Assembly (NCBI RefSeq): GCF_001422325.1 | Contig: NZ_LMMR01000001.1 | Location: 869,256 to 933,255 of the forward strand | Direction: 5' to 3' | Source: Leifsonia sp. Leaf264 | GTDB lineage: Bacteria; Actinomycetota; Actinomycetes; Actinomycetales; Microbacteriaceae | Length of the DNA stretch: 64,000 nucleotides | Part shown: positions 7,781-15,985 of the stretch, piece by piece | How positions within the stretch are numbered: the stretch's first letter is position 1 | Layout of the letters: each line of letters starts with the position of its first letter | Notes under the pieces: generated by a model | Told to the model about the DNA's origin: nothing | Seen by the model: only the letters and a program-made list of their open reading frames with translations | The model's database searches: none | Program-made: the position numbers and the translations under genes

Positions 7781-8941
7781 CTACTGCCGGAAGGGCCTGA
7801 AGAACTCGCGCAACTCCCGTGCGTAGAGCTCCGGTTCCTCGAAGGCGGCGAAGTGCCCGCCGCGCTCCGGCTCCGTCGCCCGCACGACGTTCGCGGTGCG
7901 CTCGAGCCAGGCTCGCGGCGGGCGCACGATGTCCGCCGGGAAGATCGAGAAGCCCGACGGCACCTCGACACGTCGGGCGAGCTGCTCGGGCGGCAGCTTC
8001 GAGTTCGCGTTGTACATCCGCATCGACGAGCCGATGCTGCCCGTGAGCCAGTAGATCGTGACGTTCGTGAGGATCTCGTCCTTCGTGAAACTGCGCTCGA
8101 TGTCTCCGCCGCAGTCGCTCCAAGCCCGCATCTTCTCGACGATCCACGCCGCAAGTCCGACGGGAGAATCGGTGAGGCCGAACGCCGCCGTCTGCGGCTT
8201 GGTGCGGTGCATCGCCCCGTAGGCCCCCTCCGCCGCATTCCACGACGCGGCGTCAGCGACCAGCGCGCGCTCGTCGGGGGCGAGCTCCGAGAGGTCGACG
8301 CCGGGCGAGGGGATGCCGGCATCGGTTCGATGCACGGCCACCACCCTGTCGGGGTGATCGAGGGCCAGATAGCGGCTGACGTGACTGCCGATGTCGCCGC
8401 CGGCCGCGCCGAACCGCTCATGCCCGAGCGTGCCCATCAGCTCGGCCCAGAGTCCGGCCACGGCCCGTGAGTCGAGCGGGGCCGACGGATGCTCCGAGTA
8501 GCCGAAGCCCGGCATGTCGGGCACGATCACCTCGAAGGCATCGGCGGGGTCGCCGCCGTGCGCTGCGGGATCGGTGAGCAGCGGGATCACCTTCGAGAAG
8601 CGCCAGAACGAATCCGGCCAGCCGTGCGTCAGGATGAGCGGGAGGGCGGAGGGGGATGCCGGAGCCGCGGCAGCGTGCACCACATGGATGCCGAGCCCGC
8701 CCACCCGCACCCTGAAGCGCGGCAGGCGGGCCAATGCGGCCTCCTGCGCCGCCCAGTCGAAGCCGTCGACCCAGTAGGCGACCAGCTCCCGCAGGTAGTC
8801 GAGGTCGGTGCCGAGCGACCACCCGGCATCGTCGGGGGCATCGGGCCAGCGTGTCGCGACCAGTCGCGCGCGCAGATCGGCGAGGGCGGCAGGGTCGGCG
8901 TGTGGACTGAACGGCTCGATGGCGGCATCCGACATGCTCAT
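7781..8941 (-). CDS. Epoxide hydrolase (EHN-type alpha/beta hydrolase)
   Basis: A 386-residue protein with the EHN N-terminal region (residues 1-110: LRARLVATRWPDAP, then LGTDLDYLRELVAYWVDGFDW). An alpha/beta hydrolase core follows with the oxyanion motif LTHGWPDSFWRF and the nucleophile elbow GGDIGSHVSRYLA, where the Asp is the nucleophile. The His of the triad is in GGHFAAFEEPE near the C-terminus. Enzymes of this type open epoxides to vicinal diols, as in juvenile-hormone epoxide hydrolase relatives. Two in-frame starts exist (8941 and 8935); the longer is given. No signal peptide is visible. Confidence 0.88.
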   Translation of the reverse strand: MSMSDAAIEPFSPHADPAALADLRARLVATRWPDAPDDAGWSLGTDLDYLRELVAYWVDGFDWAAQEAALARLPRFRVRVGGLGIHVVHAAAAPASPSALPLILTHGWPDSFWRFSKVIPLLTDPAAHGGDPADAFEVIVPDMPGFGYSEHPSAPLDSRAVAGLWAELMGTLGHERFGAAGGDIGSHVSRYLALDHPDRVVAVHRTDAGIPSPGVDLSELAPDERALVADAASWNAAEGAYGAMHRTKPQTAAFGLTDSPVGLAAWIVEKMRAWSDCGGDIERSFTKDEILTNVTIYWLTGSIGSSMRMYNANSKLPPEQLARRVEVPSGFSIFPADIVRPPRAWLERTANVVRATEPERGGHFAAFEEPELYARELREFFRPFRQ

Positions 8942-8994
8942 CAGCCTAGGCACGGATGACCTGTAACCGACCGGCGCACGGCAGGATGGGGTCG

Positions 8995-9732
8995 ATGGAC
9001 GAACCGAACCGGGACGACCGGCCTCAGGCGCCGACCGACGCTGCAGCGTTGCCGCGCGCATCGGCGCGCACCCCGGCGGGCTGTCTCGCCCGTGGCATGG
9101 AGCACCACCACCCCGGGTGGCTGGTGGAGCACGCTCTCGCCGCCGGATGGATCTGGGCGGCGTTCTGGGTGGCGCTGCTGTTCGTCGCCGACCACTTCGC
9201 CCTGCACGCCGTGATCTGGGTGGTGCTCGTCGTGATCGCGGTCCTTCCGAGCTTCGCGGCGACAGTCGTCGTCTTGAGCGAGACCCCGCACTCCCACCTG
9301 GAGCGACCGGAATCCGTGCTCTCCCACTTCTTCGGCCGCTTCGCCGGCTACACCTTCGCCTTCGTCGCGTGGACGATCTCGGTGGTGCTGAGCGCGACCA
9401 TCGCCGCACAGCTCCAGAGCGAGGGGAAGGGCAGCGAGAACGCCACCCTGGGCATCGGGGCGAGCTGGCTTCTGGCCGCGGTCCCCGTGGTCGTGCTGTT
9501 CCTCTGGCTGGTGCTGACCTTCCGCTACGCCTGGTACCTGTCTCGATTGCGCGGGTGGAGTGCACACCCGAAGGGCACCCGACTGCCCGACGGGTTCCTC
9601 GAGGGCACTCCCCGCACCCATGCGGTCGTGGTCGGGCTCGCCCATCCCGGCCTCCTTGCCGTGACCGGGAGCCTCGCCGTCCTGCTCGCCTCGGCCCTCT
9701 GGGTCGACGACGTGACGATCCACATCGTCTGA
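8995..9732 (+). CDS. Hypothetical integral membrane protein
   Basis: A 245-residue protein with a charged N-terminus of about 50 residues and four to five hydrophobic helices. These are at about 57-80 and 82-105 (VALLFVADHFALHAVIWVVL), 120-145, 165-185 and 215-240. I do not recognise the family. The ATG at 8995 follows GGATGGGG at suitable spacing. It is divergent from the epoxide hydrolase and convergent with the P-loop kinase gene, so it appears to be a single-gene unit. Location in the cytoplasmic membrane is the only safe statement. Confidence 0.75.
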   Translation: MDEPNRDDRPQAPTDAAALPRASARTPAGCLARGMEHHHPGWLVEHALAAGWIWAAFWVALLFVADHFALHAVIWVVLVVIAVLPSFAATVVVLSETPHSHLERPESVLSHFFGRFAGYTFAFVAWTISVVLSATIAAQLQSEGKGSENATLGIGASWLLAAVPVVVLFLWLVLTFRYAWYLSRLRGWSAHPKGTRLPDGFLEGTPRTHAVVVGLAHPGLLAVTGSLAVLLASALWVDDVTIHIV

Positions 9733-9769
9733 CGGGCGCGTGCGGCACAGGGCACAGGGCGCATCGGCG

Positions 9770-10513
9770 CTAGACGACGTCGGCCACGACCTCGCCTGTG
9801 ACGCCGGAGATCACGAGCTCGGCGCGTTCCCGTGAGCGCTCGATCAGCACGGCGTTGGCACCGTCGACGTCGCGTGCCCACGCCGTGGCCGCCTCGGGGG
9901 TGCGTCCGTGGCGGGTGTGTCGATCGATCAGGCGGCGCTCGCGCTCGTCCTGCGGGGTCGCACAGAACCACGCTGCGTCGAGGCGGTCCCGGATGCCGCT
10001 CCACGGCTCGACGTCCGAGAGCAGGTAGTTGCCCTCGATCACGACGATCGTGGCCGAGTCGTCGACCGCGATCTCGCCGGCGACGCCCTCGTCGACCCGG
10101 CGCTTGAAGCTCGGCGCGTAGACGGTGTGCCCGCTCTCGGACCGCAGCCTGTCGAGGAGGGCGACGAATCCCCAGCCGTCGAAGGTCTCGATGGCACCCT
10201 TCCTGTCGTGGATGCCGAGGCGATCGAGCGTGGAATTGGCGAGATGGTAGCCGTCCATCGGGAGGTGGACGGCGGTGCCCGGCACGTCGGAACCCACGTG
10301 GGGGTCGGCATCCGGACCGCCGCCGTTGATCCTGTCGACGACAGCCTTCGCCAGCGTCGTCTTGCCGCTTCCGGGGCTGCCGGTGATGCCGATGAGCAAC
10401 CGCCGACCCGCCGCATCCGTCAGCGAAGTGATGCGGGCGATGAGGAGGTCGACGGCCTCGGCCGAGAGCGCCGGCCGTTCCGCGCGCTCCGGGTGTTCTG
10501 GATCGAAGGGCAC
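9770..10513 (-). CDS. P-loop nucleoside/sugar kinase-like protein (uridine/pantothenate kinase superfamily)
   Basis: A 247-residue P-loop kinase. The Walker A motif GITGSPGSGKTT lies at about residues 42-53. It is followed by LPMDGYHLANSTLDRLGIHDRKGA, the DGYH and D-R-KG signature shared with uridine kinase, pantothenate kinase and fructose-kinase FrcK relatives, and by VIEGNYLL. The fold and ATP use are clear; the phosphate acceptor is not. It starts with GTG. On the minus strand TAGTGT lies 6 nt upstream, so translation is probably leaderless. It is divergent from the Mn-catalase gene. Confidence 0.85.
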   Translation of the reverse strand: MPFDPEHPERAERPALSAEAVDLLIARITSLTDAAGRRLLIGITGSPGSGKTTLAKAVVDRINGGGPDADPHVGSDVPGTAVHLPMDGYHLANSTLDRLGIHDRKGAIETFDGWGFVALLDRLRSESGHTVYAPSFKRRVDEGVAGEIAVDDSATIVVIEGNYLLSDVEPWSGIRDRLDAAWFCATPQDERERRLIDRHTRHGRTPEAATAWARDVDGANAVLIERSRERAELVISGVTGEVVADVV

Positions 10514-10519
10514 GAATCG

Positions 10520-10525
10520 ACACTA
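10520..10525 (-). promoter_or_regulatory. -10 box of a probable leaderless promoter
   Basis: On the minus strand TAGTGT is followed by 6 nt and the GTG start at 10513. Confidence 0.45.
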
Positions 10526-10638
10526 TGACACTCCCGAGGCCCGACGCCGGGCAGTTGTCAAGCCCGGAGTGGGCACCGCCGTCCGGACGTACGTTTGCCC
10601 CACCTCGCGACGACGCGGGATCATCTGAGGGGACGTCC

Positions 10639-11595
10639 ATGTACTTCCACGCACAGCGTTACATCAACGAGATCGCAGCGGATGAGCCGGATCCGGCGGC
10701 AGCCAATGCTCTGCAGGAAGGGCTCGGCGGTCAGTTCGGCGAGATGCGCACGATGATGCAGTACCTGTTCCAGAGCATCAACTTCCGCGGGGCTGCAGCG
10801 AAGCCCTACCGCGACCTGATCCAGGGCATCGGCACCGAGGAGATCAGCCACGTCGAGCTCATCGGAACCACGATCTCGCGCCTGCTCGACGGCTCGCCCC
10901 GCTACACGGGCAAGCTCACGGACCCGCTCGACACCCCCGGCGCCGGCGGAGCGATCCCGCTCAACCTCGCGCTGAGCGAGGGCAACATCCATCACTACCT
11001 GGTCGGTGCACAGGGTGCCCTGCCCGTCGACTCCGTCGGCAACCCGTGGAGCGGCAGCTACGTCTACAACTCCGGCAATCTGCCCCTCGACCTGCTCTAC
11101 AACCTCATGCTCGAGTCGACCGGACGCCTGCAGAAGTGCCGCATCTACGAGATGACCGACAACAAGACCGCGCGTTCGACCGTCGCCTACCTGATCGTGC
11201 GCGACCAGGCCCACGAGAACGCCTACGCCAAGGCACTCGAGTCGCTCGGAGTCGACTGGAACAAGCTGCTGCCCATCCCGAAGACGAACGCCGAGCAGTT
11301 CCCCGAGGTGAAGAAGCTCCTCGACCTGGGCCTGCAGTCCAAGCAGTACAGCTTCGACCTCGAGGGCAAGTCCGAGGCCGGCCGCATCTTCCAGGGCATG
11401 TCGCCGTCGAAGGACGGCTCGAAGCTCGACGCGACCGAACAGGCGCCGGAGGGCGTTCCGTCGACGATCTCGCCGGAGCGGCTCGAGGAGTTCTCGCCGG
11501 GGCTCGACGCCGACCTCATGGAGCTCATCCAGGCGACGGCCGAGATGGAACTCGCTGACGTCGAGGCGATGTTCGGACCCGTGCCGACGAAGTAG
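10639..11595 (+). CDS. Manganese catalase
   Basis: A 318-residue dimanganese (non-heme) catalase that converts hydrogen peroxide to water and oxygen in the cytoplasm. The ferritin-like helices carry the expected metal ligands: Glu35 in FGEMRTMMQYL, the GTEEISHVE block with His71, and the later ESTGRLQ and VRDQAHENAYAKAL blocks for the second Glu and His. The start MYFHAQRY is typical of the family and is preceded by GAGGGGA. The gene is monocistronic, ending in a strong bidirectional hairpin. A TGTCAAGCCC element lies 83 nt upstream and may take part in its control. Confidence 0.93.
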   Translation: MYFHAQRYINEIAADEPDPAAANALQEGLGGQFGEMRTMMQYLFQSINFRGAAAKPYRDLIQGIGTEEISHVELIGTTISRLLDGSPRYTGKLTDPLDTPGAGGAIPLNLALSEGNIHHYLVGAQGALPVDSVGNPWSGSYVYNSGNLPLDLLYNLMLESTGRLQKCRIYEMTDNKTARSTVAYLIVRDQAHENAYAKALESLGVDWNKLLPIPKTNAEQFPEVKKLLDLGLQSKQYSFDLEGKSEAGRIFQGMSPSKDGSKLDATEQAPEGVPSTISPERLEEFSPGLDADLMELIQATAEMELADVEAMFGPVPTK

Positions 11596-11600
11596 ACGAC

Positions 11601-11637
11601 CGGATGCCGCTCGAGATCACCCCTCGGGCGGCATCCG
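11601..11637. terminator. Bidirectional hairpin terminator
   Basis: CGGATGCCGC (11601-11610) and GCGGCATCCG (11628-11637) form a perfect 10-bp stem with a 17-nt loop. It lies between the convergent Mn-catalase and lipid kinase genes, and the second arm overlaps the 3' end of the latter. The stem is built from the same word that recurs in coding sequence across the window. Confidence 0.65.
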
Positions 11638-12615
11638 CACGATCAGGCTGAGCGGATCGACCCAGGTCTTGAACGCTCGTGCCTCACCGAAGGAGTCGCC
11701 GTCGAGCTGGATCTGCTCGGCCCGACTCAACGACACCACGAGTTCCTTGCCCTTCAGGTAGTTGAGGGCGCGTACCTCTTTGGTGAGACCCATCAGGCGT
11801 CGACCAGCGGTGGTACGACGGAGAACGCCGTTCTCCCAGAAGATCTTCGTCATGATCTGCACCCAGCCGAAGAAGCCCTCCGGTCGCAGCACGACGATGT
11901 CGAACTCGCCGTCGTCGACGGCGGCATCCGGCAGCAGCAGGATGTTCGCCGGCAGCGACCCGCAGTTGCCGACCATGATGGTGTGGGCGCGCAGTGAACG
12001 GTTCCCCCGACCATCGAGGTTGTAGCGCAGGCGCAACTGGTTCTTGTCGCGCAGCGCCAGGCCGATCGCCTTCACGTAGGCGAGCCAGCCAGCTTTCGCC
12101 TTGAGGTCGTCATCGGTGTTGGCCAGCATCTTCGCATCGAGCCCGAGCCCCGCCATCACGAGGTAGGCGTGGCGGCTGGTCGTGCCGTCGTCGCCGCGGA
12201 TGTCGATGACAGCCATGTCGATGGGGCGATCAGTGCCGGTCAGGGCCGTGCGGAGGGAATGCTCGGAGTCGTCGAGCGTGAGCTCGAGGTTGCGGGCGAG
12301 GAGATTGCCCGTGCCCGACGGCAACAGCGCCAGTGGCACACCCGAGCCGCGGAGCGCCTCGGCCACGACGCGAACCGTTCCGTCACCACCGGCGGCGATC
12401 ACGACGTCCACCTCGTCGGCGAGCGCTTGGGCAGCCTGCCCGGCGCCGGGATCATCGACCGTGGTCTCCAGCCAGAGCGCCGGCCCCCACCCGGCCTCAG
12501 CCTCGATGGCGGCGAGCTGCGGCCGGACGGCGTCGGCGTCGAGCTTGACGGGGTTGTAGATCACTGCCGCCCGTCGGCTCGGCTGGGATTCTGGTCGAGC
12601 ATCAACAGCGGTCAT
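11617..12615 (-). CDS. Diacylglycerol/lipid kinase family protein
   Basis: A 332-residue protein with the catalytic domain of diacylglycerol and sphingosine kinases. AVIYNPVK opens the fold at about residue 16. The ATP-binding signature AAGGDGTVRVVAE is at about 74-86 and LPSGTGNLLARNL follows. The C-terminal beta-sandwich includes DAAVDDGEFDIVVL. These enzymes (DgkB/YegS type) phosphorylate lipids such as diacylglycerol at the inner membrane face. The ATG at 12615 was chosen because the upstream in-frame extension is Arg-rich and overlaps the 54-residue gene. It lies 28 nt after that small gene and is probably co-transcribed with it. Confidence 0.88.
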   Translation of the reverse strand: MTAVDARPESQPSRRAAVIYNPVKLDADAVRPQLAAIEAEAGWGPALWLETTVDDPGAGQAAQALADEVDVVIAAGGDGTVRVVAEALRGSGVPLALLPSGTGNLLARNLELTLDDSEHSLRTALTGTDRPIDMAVIDIRGDDGTTSRHAYLVMAGLGLDAKMLANTDDDLKAKAGWLAYVKAIGLALRDKNQLRLRYNLDGRGNRSLRAHTIMVGNCGSLPANILLLPDAAVDDGEFDIVVLRPEGFFGWVQIMTKIFWENGVLRRTTAGRRLMGLTKEVRALNYLKGKELVVSLSRAEQIQLDGDSFGEARAFKTWVDPLSLIVRMPPEG

Positions 12616-12643
12616 CCCGCCACCGTACGGGATCGCGGGCCCG

Positions 12644-12808
12644 TCATCCTCCGGAGGGGTTCTCGGGCTCGCCGTGCACGTCGGTCTCCGTCGCCGACGT
12701 CGACGCGTTCTTCTTCTCGGCGTTGTCAGCGGCATCGGCCGCGTTCGAGCCGGGCTCAGGTGTACCGGTCATGGTGTCGTCCCGGTCGTTCTCTGGTGTG
12801 TCGCTCAT
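12644..12808 (-). CDS. Small acidic hypothetical protein (54 aa)
   Basis: A 54-residue frame starting MSDTPENDRDDTMTGTPEPG and ending GEPENPSGG. It is rich in Asp, Glu, Ser, Thr and Pro, with no hydrophobic segment, so it is probably disordered. I do not recognise a family. Support comes from a TATGCT -10 box ending 6 nt before the ATG (leaderless), from an upstream TGTCAACCCCC element at the same distance as in front of the alcohol dehydrogenase, and from the short gap to the lipid kinase gene. It could still be a chance frame. Confidence 0.55.
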   Translation of the reverse strand: MSDTPENDRDDTMTGTPEPGSNAADAADNAEKKNASTSATETDVHGEPENPSGG

Positions 12809-12814
12809 CGAGCG

Positions 12815-12855
12815 AGCATATGTCGAGCGCTGCGTGCGAGGTTGGGGGTTGACAG
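12815..12855 (-). promoter_or_regulatory. Promoter with TGTCAACCCCC element, leaderless
   Basis: On the minus strand TGTCAACCCCC (12854 to 12844) is followed by a -10 box TATGCT (12820 to 12815) and, 6 nt later, the ATG at 12808. The first T of the element is 46 nt from the A of the ATG, exactly as in front of the gene at 25886. Confidence 0.5.
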
Positions 12856-12953
12856 GCTTGGACCGACGACGGATGGTCAGCTCGTCCCAGTGCCGAGGGA
12901 AGCCACGGTTCGGCGAGAAGGGATTACTGGGAATCGGTGTGAAAGTCGTTTAG

Positions 12954-12975
12954 CTAACCAAGTTAGTGACATACT
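12954..12975 (+). promoter_or_regulatory. Leaderless promoter with small inverted repeat
   Basis: CATACT (12970-12975) ends 6 nt before the ATG at 12982 and probably is the -10 box. Just upstream CTAAC (12954-12958) and GTTAG (12962-12966) form an inverted repeat around CAA, a possible regulator site. No ribosome-binding site is present. Confidence 0.5.
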
Positions 12976-12981
12976 CCACGC

Positions 12982-13353
12982 ATGGGTGAACTGATCTACG
13001 GTGCAGGCACGGCGTATCAACTCGACGATCGAACACTTGCGCACCTGAAAGTGGCCGCCGGCGTGCGGCTGCGGCGCAAGGAGTCGTTCTACGTCATGTG
13101 GACGAACCCGGCCAGCCTCGGATCAGGACGCGTGTGCATCTGGGTGTCGCCATCGATCCCGATCCAGTTCCATTTCTCGGGCAGCCGGCCACCGGAGCTG
13201 AACCGTCAATGGCTGGCCGCACTCGACGCCTCGGCGGTCAACGAGAGCGGGATGCAGGTCATGCGGGAGTCCGACGCGATGGGGATCTCGGAGGCACCGA
13301 CACGGGCGCGCTCGGTCGGGACATCCGCGCCTCTCACGGTTCAGATGCACTGA
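12982..13353 (+). CDS. DUF7882-like small protein, copy 1
   Basis: A 123-residue protein of a family I associate with Microbacteriaceae. The core reads MGELIYGAG, DDRTLAHLK, RLRRKESFYVMW, then VCIWVSPSIPIQFHFSGSRP and LNRQWLAALDASA. Two further copies lie at 18786-19112 and 31952-32269 with the same order of motifs. Such proteins have been labelled ATP-dependent DNA ligase in databases, but no ligase KxDG motif or nucleotidyltransferase domain is present and the length is far too short. The function is unknown. This copy has a longer, Ser/Thr/Ala-rich tail than the others. Its mRNA appears leaderless. Confidence 0.85.
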   Translation: MGELIYGAGTAYQLDDRTLAHLKVAAGVRLRRKESFYVMWTNPASLGSGRVCIWVSPSIPIQFHFSGSRPPELNRQWLAALDASAVNESGMQVMRESDAMGISEAPTRARSVGTSAPLTVQMH

Positions 13354-13389
13354 GGCGCTGAGGCGTATCGGCGGTGAGGGCGTCGACGT

Positions 13390-15114
13390 CTAGCTCGAGC
13401 TGTCGCCGAGCAGCCCGTCGCGCACCTTCTTGCGGAGCACCTTGCCGATGAGCGATGTCGGCAGTTCATCGAGCTGCACCACGCGCTTCGGCACCTTGTA
13501 GGCGGCCAGCCTGGTGCGACAGAAGTCGCGCAGCGCTCCCCCGTCGAAGCTGGTGCCGGCCCGCATGACGACGGCGGCCGTCACGTCCTCCCCGCCCGAG
13601 GCTCGAGGCAGGCCGACGACGGCGGCCGACGCGACGTCGGGATGACTGAGGAGCACCTCCTCGACCTCCGATGGGCTCACGTTGAAGCCACCGGTGATGA
13701 TGATCTCCTTGACCCTGTCGATCACCGTCACGAAGCCGTCCGCCGACACCGTCACGATGTCGCCGGTTCGCAGCCACCCGCCCTCGAGGAGCGTCGCCCG
13801 CGTGTCGGCCGGCCGACGCCAGTAACCCTGGAACACCTGCGGCCCCCGCAGCAGCAACTCGCCGGGCTCGCCGAAGGCGCGATCCAGGGACGGCGCATCC
13901 GGATCCACGACCCGGATGTCGGTACTCGGGAACGGCACGCCGACGGTGCCGGGCCGACGGGACGGCCCGATCGGATTGCCGAGAGCGACAGGCGACGTCT
14001 CCGTCATCCCGTAGCCCTCGACGAGCAGCCCGCCGGTCACCTCCTCCCACCGGGTCACCGTCGCGACAGGCAGGCTCATGGCCCCCGAGATGGCGAAACG
14101 GATGCTGGAGAGGTCGACCCCCTTGCGGCTCGTCGCCCGGGCCAGAGCGTCGTAGATCGGCGGAACCGCGGGCAGGAAGGTCGGCGGCGACGTCTTCAGC
14201 GCCCCGAGCACCAGGTCGAGGTCGAACTTCGGGAACAGCACCAGCTTGGCGCCGATGCTCATGGCGAACGTGAGGCACAGGGTCATGCCGTAGGCATGGA
14301 ACAGGGGCAGCACCCCGTAGAAGGTCTCGGCGCCCTCAGTCAGGCCGGGCACCCACGCCCTGCCCTGGGCGGCATTCGCCCGCAGGTTGCGGTGCGAGAG
14401 GATGGCGCCCTTCGGGATGCCGGTGGTACCGCTCGTGTACTGCAGCAGGGCCGTGTCGTCGATGACGGGACGGATGACGCGCTTCGACAGCCGCCCACCT
14501 CCGATGAGGCGACCCCAGGTGAACACCTTGCGCGCCCGCGGCGTTTCGGTCATGGCGGCGCGCGATTCGCGGGCCTTCTTGAGCGGCAGCCTGAGGGCGA
14601 GGCGCTTGCCGAACGGAAGGGCATCCGTCATGTCCACGGACACGATGTGCGCGAGCTTGACGTCGGTCGGCATGTCGGCCACGAGGTCGTAGACCTTGTC
14701 CCACACGAGCGCGACGCCGGCACCGTGGTCCTCGAACTGGTGTCTCAGCTCGCGCGCCGTGTAGAGCGGGTTGTGCTCGATGACGATGGCTCCGAGGCGG
14801 AGAGCCGCATAGAAGGCCACGACGTGCTGCGGGCAGTTCGGCAGCACCAGCGCCACCCTGTCGCCGGGGCCGACGCCGAGCCGACGCAGCCCCTCCGCGG
14901 CCCGCGACACCTGCTCGCCCAGCTCGCGGTAGCTCGTCTGCGCGCCGAAGAACTCGAGCGCGACCTTCGATCCGAATCGCTTGACCGAGGCGTCGAGCAT
15001 GTCGACCAGCGTCTCGGTCGGCTCGTCGATGTCGGCGGGAACACCATCGGCGTAGGAGCTCAGCCAGGGCCGATCAGCGAAGGACTGGGGCGTGTCTGTG
15101 TGGGCATGGGCCAT
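13390..15114 (-). CDS. fadD: Long-chain fatty-acid--CoA ligase (AMP-binding)
   Basis: A 574-residue acyl-CoA synthetase of the ANL superfamily. It carries the P-loop-like motif LLQYTSGTTGIPKGAILSH (about residues 220-240), the adenylate motif EGYGMTETSPVALGNP, the hinge-side GGWLRTGDI, and the C-terminal catalytic Lys region PTSLIGKVLRKK. It activates a fatty acid with ATP and CoA at the membrane for degradation or lipid synthesis. The size and the N-terminal DTPQSFADRPWLSSYADGVP match actinobacterial FadD proteins. Chain-length preference cannot be told. It stands alone, convergent with the DUF7882-like gene. Confidence 0.9.
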   Translation of the reverse strand: MAHAHTDTPQSFADRPWLSSYADGVPADIDEPTETLVDMLDASVKRFGSKVALEFFGAQTSYRELGEQVSRAAEGLRRLGVGPGDRVALVLPNCPQHVVAFYAALRLGAIVIEHNPLYTARELRHQFEDHGAGVALVWDKVYDLVADMPTDVKLAHIVSVDMTDALPFGKRLALRLPLKKARESRAAMTETPRARKVFTWGRLIGGGRLSKRVIRPVIDDTALLQYTSGTTGIPKGAILSHRNLRANAAQGRAWVPGLTEGAETFYGVLPLFHAYGMTLCLTFAMSIGAKLVLFPKFDLDLVLGALKTSPPTFLPAVPPIYDALARATSRKGVDLSSIRFAISGAMSLPVATVTRWEEVTGGLLVEGYGMTETSPVALGNPIGPSRRPGTVGVPFPSTDIRVVDPDAPSLDRAFGEPGELLLRGPQVFQGYWRRPADTRATLLEGGWLRTGDIVTVSADGFVTVIDRVKEIIITGGFNVSPSEVEEVLLSHPDVASAAVVGLPRASGGEDVTAAVVMRAGTSFDGGALRDFCRTRLAAYKVPKRVVQLDELPTSLIGKVLRKKVRDGLLGDSSS

Positions 15115-15238
15115 CCCGTAAGGCTACGTCGACAGACATGCCGCAGCCGGGATGCGACACTGCCACCGGTCGGTGTTGCGGTCCGTGCCCGTTCGTCGAT
15201 CTCTCCGAGGCGCGGATCTGGGGATCTCGTGAGAGCCC

Positions 15239-15267
15239 TTACGTTCCAGCCACAGCGAGCGTAGATT
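15239..15267 (+). promoter_or_regulatory. Promoter of the membrane protein-pspA unit
   Basis: TTACGT (15239-15244) and TAGATT (15262-15267) are 17 nt apart. They would give a leader of about 60 nt before the short upstream ORF at 15333. Confidence 0.4.
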
Positions 15268-15332
15268 GCGTTATATCGCGTTTGCGCGCCGACACCGTCG
15301 CCGAGCACACGACGCCGACGGAGGGGGTATTC

Positions 15333-15368
15333 GTGGACTCGAATCAGACTGCAGGGCGGGTGCGCTGA
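15333..15368 (+). CDS. Short upstream ORF (11 codons), possible leader peptide
   Basis: GTG at 15333 opens the peptide VDSNQTAGRVR and ends at TGA 15366-15368. GGAGGGGG (15320-15327) lies 5 nt before it, the best ribosome-binding site in this stretch. Its stop overlaps the ATG of the next gene (TGATG), which itself lacks a clear site. The arrangement suggests translational coupling. The sequence alone cannot show that it is translated. Confidence 0.4.
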   Translation: MDSNQTAGRVR

Positions 15369-15985
15369 TGGACGTGCTCATGTCGGTCCTCCTCTCGCTC
15401 GCGGTCATCGTCACCGCATCCGTCACCACCGTCGTTCTCGTGGTGCGCTCGGTCTACAAGCGCATCCGGCGCAGTCGCACCCTGAACGGAGCCATGCTGA
15501 AGGGTCGCGCCAGGCTGAGCTGGGGACCGCAGCGACAGGTGCTCGGCCTGCAGCTCAAGCTCAACGACGCACTCGAGAGCGGGCGAGCGGCCATCGACCT
15601 CGCCGTGCGCAGCAACGGGCGACGCGGCGAACTCCCGCGCATCTTCCGTCGTATCGAGGCCGAGGGTGTCGCCCTCCAGGCCCAGCTCAGGCTTCTGGAG
15701 ACCGAGACCGATGGAGCCGCCCTGGCCGATGAGCTCCCGGCAGCGACCCTGCGCGTCGACCAGGTCTCCGAGATGATCCAGCGTCTGCGAGGATCGGTCG
15801 CCGCCGGACTGGGCGATCCGACCGGCGCATCGCTCGCCGCCCTCCGCGCGGAGGTCGACCGTGAGGTCGCCGCCCTGCACGCCGGGGTCGAGGAGCTGCG
15901 CCATCTCAACGCCGAGGACGGCCGCTTCGAGGCCGTTCGCCCCTCACCCACCGATCGCCTCCAGAACAAGGGAGTCCAGTCATGA
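15368..15985 (+). CDS. Membrane-anchored helical protein encoded with PspA
   Basis: A 205-residue protein with one N-terminal transmembrane helix (about residues 3-28, VLLSLAVIVTASVTTVVLVV), a basic patch KRIRRSRT, and then a long Ala/Glu/Arg-rich region likely to form helices or coiled coil. I do not recognise a family. Its stop overlaps the start of pspA (ATGA), so the two are translationally coupled. That suggests it anchors or regulates PspA at the membrane, as partner proteins do in other Psp systems. The partner role is inferred from position only. Confidence 0.75.
   Translation: MDVLMSVLLSLAVIVTASVTTVVLVVRSVYKRIRRSRTLNGAMLKGRARLSWGPQRQVLGLQLKLNDALESGRAAIDLAVRSNGRRGELPRIFRRIEAEGVALQAQLRLLETETDGAALADELPAATLRVDQVSEMIQRLRGSVAAGLGDPTGASLAALRAEVDREVAALHAGVEELRHLNAEDGRFEAVRPSPTDRLQNKGVQS

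Noticed and set aside
12849-12877. TTGACA at 12849-12854 as a plus-strand -35 box for the gene at 12982.
   Set aside because: No -10 box follows at 16-18 nt (only GATGGT) and the gene start is over 100 nt away. The same bases fit better as the minus-strand TGTCAACCCCC element.
12982-13353. Annotation of the DUF7882-like proteins as ATP-dependent DNA ligases.
   Set aside because: The proteins are about 110 residues and lack the KxDG lysine motif and the other nucleotidyltransferase motifs.
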